Part shown: positions 44,161-51,180 of the stretch, piece by piece
How the letters are laid out: every line of letters begins with the position of its first letter
How positions within the stretch are numbered: position 1 is the stretch's first letter
The notes under the pieces: model-generated
Seen by the model: only the letters and a program-made list of their open reading frames with translations
The model's database searches: none
What the model was told of the DNA's origin: nothing
DNA from: Mariniflexile maritimum
GTDB lineage: Bacteria; Bacteroidota; Bacteroidia; Flavobacteriales; Flavobacteriaceae
Direction: 5' to 3'
Length of the DNA stretch: 64,000 nucleotides
Assembly (NCBI RefSeq): GCF_009746565.1
Contig: NZ_WRPN01000005.1
Span: 124,001 to 188,000, forward strand
Position numbers and translations under genes: made by a program

Positions 44161-44213
44161 CAAAGATACAAAATGTTTAATGTTTTTTAAAATATATTAA
44201 ACAAACATTAACG
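44161..44213 (-). promoter_or_regulatory. Promoter and shared three-half-site operator of the TetR-like unit
   Basis: TATCTTTG (minus strand, 44161-44168) is a perfect -7 box 17 bases before the ATG. TGTTTAAT (44174-44181) and ATTAAACA (44196-44203) are inverted half-sites 14 bases apart and ATTAACG (44207-44213) follows 11 bases on. The operator covers the -33 region, which lacks TTG. Confidence 0.75.
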
Positions 44214-44257
44214 TTATCTATGAAAATAATTCCAAAACAATGTTAGGGATGCCTTGG

Positions 44258-44635
44258 CTAAATAGTTTTGTTTTGAATTTTTTGGTAATAAATATATGAT
44301 ACCGAAAGAATTCCTAAAAAAACCAATGGCATAATCATATAGCCAATGTTCTTATCTACGCAACTATGGCTTATAAAAGCAAAAATTAGATTAAAAGTTA
44401 AACCAGCATACGCCCATTCTTTAAGTTTCGGTGGCATTTTAGGCAACGCAATGGCAATAACACCGAGAACTTTAGCTATTACCAACGAGTATGCGAAATA
44501 ATCGGGATAGCCCAATGCTTTTGTTCCAACGGTCATAAACTCTGGTGCAAAAATCCAAGTGGTAATGGGCATAACCGCCTCCATCAATGCTATGATGGTT
44601 GTTGCGGTCCAAAATATGATTTTATTTTTTTTCAT
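44258..44635 (-). CDS. DoxX family membrane protein
   Basis: This 125-residue four-helix membrane protein of the DoxX type contains IFWTATTIIALMEAVMPIT, the FMTVGTKALGYPDYFAYSLVIAKVLGVIAIA core and a C-terminal helix before YYQKIQNKTI. Members are linked to redox homeostasis, but function is poorly known. It is the third gene of an ArsR/AHSA1/DoxX set, 4 bases after the SRPBCC stop. Confidence 0.88.
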   Translation of the reverse strand: MKKNKIIFWTATTIIALMEAVMPITTWIFAPEFMTVGTKALGYPDYFAYSLVIAKVLGVIAIALPKMPPKLKEWAYAGLTFNLIFAFISHSCVDKNIGYMIMPLVFLGILSVSYIYYQKIQNKTI

Positions 44636-44639
44636 TGTT

Positions 44640-45143
44640 TTATTTTTTTATAGAATTCAACAATTCTGCTAAATAGTTCAATGTCATTGTAAAGCCTTCT
44701 TTGAAGCCCATTTGTATATGCATTTCAAGGTCTTCAAGTTTTTCGTGCTTTATGGAAATTTTTACCGATGTAATTCCATGGTTCTCGCTAAAATCTAAGT
44801 TCCATTTGGCCGATGGCATTTGTTCATTTATGTTTTCGTCCTTGTCTGCAAAAGCGTCAATAAATTGGAAATTGTCTTTGGGTGAAATTGAAGTAAAGTC
44901 TTGGATAGACCAATGTTCCTCGCCTTCGGGACCGACCATGGCGTAAAACCGTCGTCCGCCTTGTTCAAAATTCATATATTTTGTTCTTGATTTCCAAGGT
45001 TGTGGTGCCCACCATTGGTCAAGTATTTCCTTTTTTGTAAAGGCATCCCAAACTGTTGGTTGATCTGCGTTAAATTCTCTGTTAACGAAAACGGTACTTG
45101 TTTTCTTATCGACCGTAAAGTCAAATTGCAAATTACGTTTCAT
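44640..45143 (-). CDS. SRPBCC domain protein (AHSA1-like)
   Basis: This 167-residue START-like protein of the activator-of-Hsp90 ATPase 1 type has [37 protein letters not shown] and a closing helix [16 protein letters not shown]. Paired with an ArsR-type regulator it forms a common two-gene unit of unknown ligand. It overlaps the regulator by 4 bases (ATGA) and is followed 4 bases later by DoxX. Confidence 0.88.
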   Translation of the reverse strand: MKRNLQFDFTVDKKTSTVFVNREFNADQPTVWDAFTKKEILDQWWAPQPWKSRTKYMNFEQGGRRFYAMVGPEGEEHWSIQDFTSISPKDNFQFIDAFADKDENINEQMPSAKWNLDFSENHGITSVKISIKHEKLEDLEMHIQMGFKEGFTMTLNYLAELLNSIKK

Positions 45144-45469
45144 TTTTTTTCATTTTTAAGGGTTGATAATATAGTGTCCAATTGACTGAAACGGCTCTCC
45201 CAAATCTTTCTGAATTGTTCCAACCATCTATCAATTTCCTTCATTTTATCGATTTTTATTTGATAGTAAATCTCACGTCCTTGTTGATTTGATTCTATAA
45301 GTTCGCACTCGTTTAAAATTTGAATATGTTTGGAAATAGTTGGTCTTGCCGTATCAAAATTTTCGGCAATTGCTCCTGCAGTCATAGCTTGTGATGTTAG
45401 CAATACTAAAATCGCTCGTCTTGTTGGGTCGGAAATCGCTTGAAATATGTCTCGTCTCAATTTCATCAT
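45140..45469 (-). CDS. ArsR-family winged-helix regulator
   Basis: This 109-residue winged-helix protein starts [20 protein letters not shown], then [20 protein letters not shown] and [20 protein letters not shown]. It lacks the Cys metal-binding box of classical ArsR, so it senses something other than arsenic. As first gene of the AHSA1/DoxX set it presumably regulates it. ATG at 45469 or 45466 can both start it. Confidence 0.88.
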   Translation of the reverse strand: MMKLRRDIFQAISDPTRRAILVLLTSQAMTAGAIAENFDTARPTISKHIQILNECELIESNQQGREIYYQIKIDKMKEIDRWLEQFRKIWESRFSQLDTILSTLKNEKK

Positions 45470-45598
45470 GAAGTTATTTAACTACAAATTTATATGAAGT
45501 CATTTAACTACGCAAGTTTTTTTAATTTTTTTTTTGAAGAAGTTTAAAATTCAGTCGGAATTTCTGTTTTTTCAGGTTGTTTTTTTAATAGATGTTGA

Positions 45599-46498
45599 CT
45601 ATTGTGTAATTTTTGCTTGGTAAAGCTTTTTATTGAAAACAACCTTATTTAGGAATACAAAGGCTTGGTACAAATCGTCATTTGGTAAATTAAATATGTT
45701 GTGGCCTTTGTTTTGATAGCTGTAAAGCAAAAAGCTGGTTGCATATTTTTCAATTTTATTCGCTATGGTTTCCGATCCGCTAAGCATCAAAAACCCTTTT
45801 GCGGTAGGCAAGCACGATTGGTGGGCGCTAGTATCATAAGGCACTACTTTATCGTTTACGCCATGGTACAAAACCGTAGGAACGGCATTTTCCTTGGTAA
45901 TCAGGTCTGCTTTAAGTATCGCTCCAGAAATGGAAATAACCGCAGCAGGTTTAATATGTTTATAACTTTCGGGGTTTTTTATTACAAGTTCCCTGTTGTA
46001 AACAATGTTAAGTGCGGTTTCGCCACCGGCACTGGCACCAAATAAAATTATTTTTGTCTCGTCTATCCCAAAAGAGGTTTTATAATTTAGCAAATATTGT
46101 AGTGCGCTCAATAGGTCTTCGGCAGCATTGGCATAAACTTTTAACTTGCTTTTCGCGGGCAAACTGCAATTAAAATCGCGATTTTTCAACAAACGGTAAT
46201 CGATGGAAGCGACCACATAGCCTTTTTTTGCAACATTTTCAGCTAAATAAATTAAAGAATTATTGTTGCGTTCGCCCGAGGTAAACCCCCCAGCATGTAT
46301 AATAACAAAAAGTGGTCGTGCCGTTAAACTATCATTTTCAGGCTCATACACATCAAGTTTTAAAGTATCTTTATCGCGCAAGGCATAATTATAGGTTTTT
46401 GCTGAAACGCTATCAAAAACAGCATCCAAATATCTGGTTTGGGATATTCCAACAAAAGATGAAATTAATAAAATAAAGGATACTATCTTGGTATTCAT
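45599..46498 (-). CDS. Secreted alpha/beta hydrolase (carboxylesterase-like)
   Basis: This 299-residue protein starts MNTKIVSFILLISSFVGISQ, a signal peptide. The oxyanion-hole motif IIHAGGFTSGER and the nucleophile elbow LFGASAGGE are present, as are a late Asp (HGVNDKVVPYD) and a His (QNKGHNIFNL). These complete a Ser-His-Asp triad, so it should hydrolyse esters outside the cytosol. It lacks a T9SS sorting domain. An upstream GTG at 46507 was not chosen. A -7-like TACTTTTG lies at 46532-46539 on the minus strand. Confidence 0.85.
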   Translation of the reverse strand: MNTKIVSFILLISSFVGISQTRYLDAVFDSVSAKTYNYALRDKDTLKLDVYEPENDSLTARPLFVIIHAGGFTSGERNNNSLIYLAENVAKKGYVVASIDYRLLKNRDFNCSLPAKSKLKVYANAAEDLLSALQYLLNYKTSFGIDETKIILFGASAGGETALNIVYNRELVIKNPESYKHIKPAAVISISGAILKADLITKENAVPTVLYHGVNDKVVPYDTSAHQSCLPTAKGFLMLSGSETIANKIEKYATSFLLYSYQNKGHNIFNLPNDDLYQAFVFLNKVVFNKKLYQAKITQ

Positions 46499-46574
46499 AG
46501 AAAGCACTAGTTAAGTTGCTTAAATTTTTAGCAAAAGTAAGCGTTAAATAACAACAAACAATACATTATAAACA

Positions 46575-47276
46575 ATGAAAACATTTGTAAGCAGTATTTC
46601 CCAAAACGAATTTCAGGAAAGCGAAAAGGTACATGCGAAAGCGATACGAAAATCCATTTTTGATTTAATAAAGAAAGATCACCCCCAATTCAATTCCAAA
46701 AGCCTGATTGCAGTTGTGGAGCTGAACCAATATCGGGAAAAATACATTGCCGATTATTTAATTAAGGAAGTGGGCGAACTGAACGATTTGGAAACCGATG
46801 TTTTAAAAACATTGCAAAACCATGAAACCATTACGAGTAAAGTCAACTTACAATGGGATCGTACGAGCCTTACTTACGGTCAAAGGCTCGCCGATAAAAT
46901 TGCTGCGTTTGGAGGAAGCTGGAGGTTCATCATCATTTTTGGCATTTTTATTTTTGTTTGGATGGTTATCAATTTGGTGTTTTTATTGAACAAGGGTTTT
47001 GATCCCTATCCATTTATCCTCTTGAACTTAATTCTTTCGTGTTTAGCAGCTTTGCAAGCACCCGTAATTATGATGAGCCAAAACAGACAAGAAGAAAAAG
47101 ACAGGGAACGTGCCAAACAGGATTATATGGTGAACTTGAAATCGGAATTAGAAATTAGGATGTTACACGAAAAAATAGACCACCTAATTGTGCACCAACA
47201 ACAAGAATTGTTAACCATTCAGCAAGTACAAATTGACATGATGGACGACATTATGAAACAACTTAAAAAAAAGTAG
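46575..47276 (+). CDS. DUF1003 domain membrane protein
   Basis: This 233-residue protein has a charged N-terminal part, then a DUF1003 core (about 95-175) with two membrane helices: WRFIIIFGIFIFVWMVINLV and YPFILLNLILSCLAALQAPV. The cytosolic MMSQNRQEEKDRERAKQDY signature follows, and a helical tail ends KKK. The family is of unknown function; it may be a stress or ion-related membrane protein. It is divergent from the esterase and is followed 101 bases later by a DUF2911 gene. Confidence 0.9.
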   Translation: MKTFVSSISQNEFQESEKVHAKAIRKSIFDLIKKDHPQFNSKSLIAVVELNQYREKYIADYLIKEVGELNDLETDVLKTLQNHETITSKVNLQWDRTSLTYGQRLADKIAAFGGSWRFIIIFGIFIFVWMVINLVFLLNKGFDPYPFILLNLILSCLAALQAPVIMMSQNRQEEKDRERAKQDYMVNLKSELEIRMLHEKIDHLIVHQQQELLTIQQVQIDMMDDIMKQLKKK

Positions 47277-47377
47277 GTTATATGCAGAACTTTTAATTTA
47301 GGTTTTCATTAACACAGAAGAAGTGAAGATTGTTTAACTTAGTAAGTTCATTAACTAAAAAATAAAAACACGCTAAA

Positions 47378-48229
47378 ATGAAAAAACTACTAGTATTAAT
47401 GTTGTCAATATCGGCAACCTATTTTGTACATGCTCAAATAGCAACACCACAACCCAGTCCTTTTAGTAAAATAGAACAAAAAGTGGGATTGACCGATGTT
47501 ACGTTGGAATATTCAAGACCTTCTATGAGAGACCGTGTGGTTTTTGGAAACTTGGTGCCTTACGGAAAAATTTGGAGAACAGGCGCCAATGCCAGAACAA
47601 AAATAACCTTTAGCACCGATGTTACCGTTGAAGGCCAACCGCTAAAAGCAGGTAGTTACGCCATTTTTACAAAGCCGGAGTCAACCAGTTGGGAAGTTTA
47701 TTTTTATACAGAATCAAACGGAGGTGGAACGCCACAAACCTGGGACGATGCTAAAGTGGCCGCCAAAGTAAGCGCAAAGGTTTACCCAATGCCCATGAAA
47801 GTTGAAACCTTTACCATGACTTTTGACGATTTAACCAATAACGGCGCCACATTGGGAATACTTTGGGAAAATGTTTACGTGGGCATTCCCTTTGAAGTGC
47901 CTACCGATGATATGGTACTTACTAATATAAATAATGCCATGAACGGTACGCCCACTGCCAACGATTATTATGCCGCCGCCGTTTACTATTTACAGGCCAA
48001 TAAAGACATTAAACAAGCAAAAACTTGGATAGACAAGGCCATTGCCATGGCTGGCGATAAGGTCGCTTTTTGGCAATTAAGGCAGCAATCCTTAATTTAT
48101 GCCAAAGCTGGCGATAAAATGGGCGCCATCGCAACCGCAAAAAAATCGTTGGCAGCCGCAGAAAAAGCTGGTAACGACGATTATGTAAAAATGAATACCG
48201 ATTCGATTGCCGAATGGGAGAAAATGTAA
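47378..48229 (+). CDS. DUF2911 family exported protein
   Basis: This 283-residue protein has a signal peptide (MKKLLVLMLSISATYFVHAQ). The DUF2911 domain (about 25-175) is recognisable from GLTDVTLEYSRPSMRDRVVF, then YGKIWRTGANARTKI and the AGSYAIFTKPE strand. The last 90 residues are helical repeats (YYAAAVYYLQANKDIKQAKT, YAKAGDKMGAIATAKKSLAA) like a TPR pair. Function is unknown. A strong terminator follows. Confidence 0.9.
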   Translation: MKKLLVLMLSISATYFVHAQIATPQPSPFSKIEQKVGLTDVTLEYSRPSMRDRVVFGNLVPYGKIWRTGANARTKITFSTDVTVEGQPLKAGSYAIFTKPESTSWEVYFYTESNGGGTPQTWDDAKVAAKVSAKVYPMPMKVETFTMTFDDLTNNGATLGILWENVYVGIPFEVPTDDMVLTNINNAMNGTPTANDYYAAAVYYLQANKDIKQAKTWIDKAIAMAGDKVAFWQLRQQSLIYAKAGDKMGAIATAKKSLAAAEKAGNDDYVKMNTDSIAEWEKM

Positions 48230-48286
48230 AACTGGGAATTATTTAGAAGTTGAATATTAGATATTAGAAGTGATATATTTGAAATA

Positions 48287-48327
48287 AATTAAAAAAACGC
48301 GACTTAAAAAATCGCGTTTTTTTAATT
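48287..48327. terminator. Strong bidirectional terminator
   Basis: A 16-bp perfect stem (48287-48302 with 48312-48327, core ACGCGA/TCGCGT) with a 9-base loop has A- and T-rich arms. It closes the DUF2911 gene and, on the other strand, the oxidoreductase gene ending at 48396. Confidence 0.88.
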
Positions 48328-48395
48328 CATACAGAATTAGTGAAAATCCGTGAAATTCGTGTCTTATTTTTAATCGGAATGGTTAACGTTTTCTT

Positions 48396-49379
48396 TTAAT
48401 AATCTAGTTTGATAAGTGCCCTAACTGCATCAAGCGTTTTGATAAGGTTTCTACTAAACTCAAACGTCATAATATCGCTTTCGGTTTTACCGTCGCGAAG
48501 TAGTTGGTTAAAATGGATGGCCTCATAATGATAGCCAATGGTTTGGTAGCCAAAATCCTTAATGTCTTCTTTACCATCCACAATTATGGAAACGGTAGTG
48601 GGCATGTGAAACATGGTATTGATCTTTATAATGGCTTTTTCACAGTAAAAAATGGCTTGGGTTGGTAAAACTTCTACAAGCGAACTTTTTAAATATGCCT
48701 TTACATTATTTTCATAAGTAAAAGTCATGTTACATGTTGCGTCCGTGCCATTTTCAAAAAAAGTAGCGGCAGCATCAATATTTTTTGGCAAACCCAGCGT
48801 TGAGAGTGCCGCAAAAATGGGGTAAATGCCAATATCCAGCAAGCTGCCGCCACCCATGGCCTTGTTGAATAGGCGTGTGTTGGTATCGTAATCCCGCTGA
48901 AACCCAAAATCGCCTTCCATTTTTAAAATGTTGCCGTATGTTTTATGGTTCAGTTCCTTCAACACAAATTGATAATGGGGTAAAAAGTAGGTCCATAACG
49001 CTTCCATTAAAAGCATGTTGTGCTGTTTGGCGCAGGCAATCATTGCCTCAACCTCTTCAGCATTCATGGCAAAGGGCTTTTCGCACAAAACGGCTATCCC
49101 CTTTTTAAGGCACATAATGGCATTTTCCTTATGCAGGGCATGGGGCGTTGCAATGTAAACCGCCTCAAGGGTGGGGTCGTTCGCCAAGGCTTCATAACTT
49201 CCGTAAGCCTTTTTTGCCCCAAATTTTTCAGCAAAAACATGGGCCTTTTCTTGGTTTCTGGAGGCGACTGCGTACAATTCGGCATCGTGGATTGTTAATA
49301 AATCGGTAGCGAATTTATGGGCGATGGCACCCAAGCCAATAATGCCCCATTTGATTTTTTTAAGCGGTTGTTGTGTCAT
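48396..49379 (-). CDS. Gfo/Idh/MocA family oxidoreductase
   Basis: This 327-residue NAD(P)-dependent dehydrogenase of the glucose-fructose oxidoreductase type has an N-terminal Rossmann motif KIKWGIIGLGAIAHKFATDL, the EKPFAMN catalytic-lysine motif, and GGGSLLDIGIYPIFA in the C-terminal half. It probably oxidises or isomerises a sugar or sugar-like alcohol. It overlaps the symporter gene by 20 bases, so it is in one operon with the symporter and PIG-L deacetylase and may act on the same imported sugar. Confidence 0.9.
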   Translation of the reverse strand: MTQQPLKKIKWGIIGLGAIAHKFATDLLTIHDAELYAVASRNQEKAHVFAEKFGAKKAYGSYEALANDPTLEAVYIATPHALHKENAIMCLKKGIAVLCEKPFAMNAEEVEAMIACAKQHNMLLMEALWTYFLPHYQFVLKELNHKTYGNILKMEGDFGFQRDYDTNTRLFNKAMGGGSLLDIGIYPIFAALSTLGLPKNIDAAATFFENGTDATCNMTFTYENNVKAYLKSSLVEVLPTQAIFYCEKAIIKINTMFHMPTTVSIIVDGKEDIKDFGYQTIGYHYEAIHFNQLLRDGKTESDIMTFEFSRNLIKTLDAVRALIKLDY

Positions 49380-51066
49380 TTTTAATAATCAGTTGAAGGA
49401 GGCAAGCAAGCATGATAACAATCGCACAGCCAACAAAATTCAGCCATAAAAACGGCAGGTTGATATGGTCGTATAAATTTAAAAAATAAAGTCCGATAAC
49501 TATAACCTGCGTTATAATTGCGGCACTAAAAACAGCATGCCCCTTCACAAATTTAAAGAAAAATGCCAGTAAAAAGATGCCCAAAACATTGCCGTAAAAA
49601 ATGGACCCGATTATGTTTACCAGCTGTATCAAGTTTTCGGCAAGGTTCGCAATACAGGCCACCCCAATAGCGATAAGGCCCCAAAGCAAGGTGAACCACT
49701 TGGAAACCTTCACCATCTGTTCCTCAGTTTTTTCGCCCGTATTCCGTTTGTACAGATCCATAGTGGTGGTGGAGCCCAAGGCGTTCAATTCACTGGATGT
49801 GCTGGACATGGCAGCGCTTAAAATAACCGCCAAGAGCAAGCCAATCAATCCGCGGGGTAAGTTGTTCAAAATGAAATGGATAAACACATAATCCTTGTCA
49901 TTGCTTTCTACTTTAATATTTCGGTTTTCAGCAACTTTATCAATCAATATTTTTGCTTTATGCCTAAGAATATCACTGTTCTTGTTGGCTGTTGCAATGG
50001 CATCTGAAGATTGAGAGGTTCCAGAATTTAAAAATGATTTTATTAGCGCTTGTTTTTCATAAAAAATAGTTTCCTGTTCTTTTTGAATATTTTTATAGGC
50101 TTCGGAAAATTCAGAATTCATCACCAGTTCCGTCGCTGTTGGATTGAAATTGATGGGTGCTTCGTTGAATTGGTAAAACACAAAAACCATGACGCCCACC
50201 AACAGTATAAAAAACTGCATGGGTACTTTTAGCAGGCCGTTGAAGAGCAGGCCCAACTGCATTTCCTTAACCGATTTCCCGGAAAGGTAGCGCTGCACCT
50301 GACTTTGGTCGGTGCCAAAATACGAGAGCATTAAAAACGTGCCGCCAATGATACCGCTCCAAAACGTATAGCGATTGTTCAAGTTGAAGGAAAAATCCAG
50401 AATTTCCATTTTTCCGTTGGCACCCGCAATATCCAAGGCTTTTTTAAAGGTAATGTCCTGCGGAAGTTTATCAACAATTAAAAAGAAGGCCACCAGCATC
50501 CCAATAAAAATCACCACCATTTGATGCTTTTGCGTTACGTTTACGGCACGCGTTCCGCCGGAAACCGTGTAAATAATGACCAATAGCCCAATGATGATGT
50601 TTAGCGTTAACAAATCCCAACCCAAAACCACCGATAGAATGATGGCAGGCGCAAAAATGGTAATGCCCGCCGCCAAGCCCCGTTGGATTAAAAATAAGAT
50701 GGCCGTTAGGATCCTTGTTTTTAAATCGAAGCGGTTTTCCAAAAACTCGTAAGCGGTATAGACTTTTAAGCGGTGGTACAAGGGGATAAACACCATGCAA
50801 ATAATAATCATGGCTATGGGCAGGCCAAAGTAAAATTGTACAAAGCCCATACCGTCGTTAAACGCTTGCCCCGGCGTTGATAAAAAGGTGATGGCACTGG
50901 CTTGGGTGGCCATAACCGAAAGACCGATGGTCCACCATTTTGAGGTATTACCGCCCTTTAGATAGTCCTGCACATTTTTGCTGCCACGCGTTTGCCAAGT
51001 GCCATAGACCACAATAGCGAGCAGCGTGCTGCATAAAACCACCCAGTCTATCCAGTTTAATTGCAT
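49360..51066 (-). CDS. Sodium:solute symporter family transporter
   Basis: This 568-residue SSS (LeuT-fold) transporter has about 13 membrane helices. It starts MQLNWIDWVVLCSTLLAIVV at 51066; a longer frame upstream would overrun the small peptide gene. LKGGNTSKWWTIGLSVMATQASAITFLS and GTDQSQVQRYLSGKS are characteristic. A soluble insertion (about 325-400) separates two helices. The substrate is unknown; cassette partners suggest a deacetylated amino sugar or similar. It overlaps the downstream oxidoreductase by 20 bases. Confidence 0.9.
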   Translation of the reverse strand: MQLNWIDWVVLCSTLLAIVVYGTWQTRGSKNVQDYLKGGNTSKWWTIGLSVMATQASAITFLSTPGQAFNDGMGFVQFYFGLPIAMIIICMVFIPLYHRLKVYTAYEFLENRFDLKTRILTAILFLIQRGLAAGITIFAPAIILSVVLGWDLLTLNIIIGLLVIIYTVSGGTRAVNVTQKHQMVVIFIGMLVAFFLIVDKLPQDITFKKALDIAGANGKMEILDFSFNLNNRYTFWSGIIGGTFLMLSYFGTDQSQVQRYLSGKSVKEMQLGLLFNGLLKVPMQFFILLVGVMVFVFYQFNEAPINFNPTATELVMNSEFSEAYKNIQKEQETIFYEKQALIKSFLNSGTSQSSDAIATANKNSDILRHKAKILIDKVAENRNIKVESNDKDYVFIHFILNNLPRGLIGLLLAVILSAAMSSTSSELNALGSTTTMDLYKRNTGEKTEEQMVKVSKWFTLLWGLIAIGVACIANLAENLIQLVNIIGSIFYGNVLGIFLLAFFFKFVKGHAVFSAAIITQVIVIGLYFLNLYDHINLPFLWLNFVGCAIVIMLACLLQLIIKNDTTTA

Positions 51067-51067
51067 A

Positions 51068-51178
51068 TTAAAAAGCTTGCATGATGAGGTAAAACACAAT
51101 GATATAAACCGCATTGGCAATCAAAACGACGGAATAAAGCTTTAGCCAGGGCTGTTTGGTTTGTTTTTCTTCGGTCAT
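51068..51178 (-). CDS. 36-residue membrane peptide
   Basis: A short frame encodes MTEEKQTKQPWLKLYSVVLI followed by ANAVYIIVFYLIMQAF: a short charged N-terminus and one transmembrane helix. It starts 2 bases after the PIG-L stop and stops 1 base before the symporter ATG, so it is locked in their operon. It may be a small subunit or chaperone of the symporter, as known for other small membrane partners of transporters, which is inference. Confidence 0.65.
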   Translation of the reverse strand: MTEEKQTKQPWLKLYSVVLIANAVYIIVFYLIMQAF

Positions 51179-51180
51179 TA

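Noticed and set aside
44174-44203. The TGTTTAAT/ATTAAACA inverted repeat as a transcription terminator
   Set aside because: The arms are AT-rich with a 14-base loop and no T-run, and it lies upstream of a gene start next to a -7 box; the repeat at 40051 has the same spacing.
47331-47352. TGTTTAAC half-site upstream of the DUF2911 gene
   Set aside because: No ATTAAACA partner lies 14 bases on; the nearest partial match is at a different spacing, so it is not a third operator copy.
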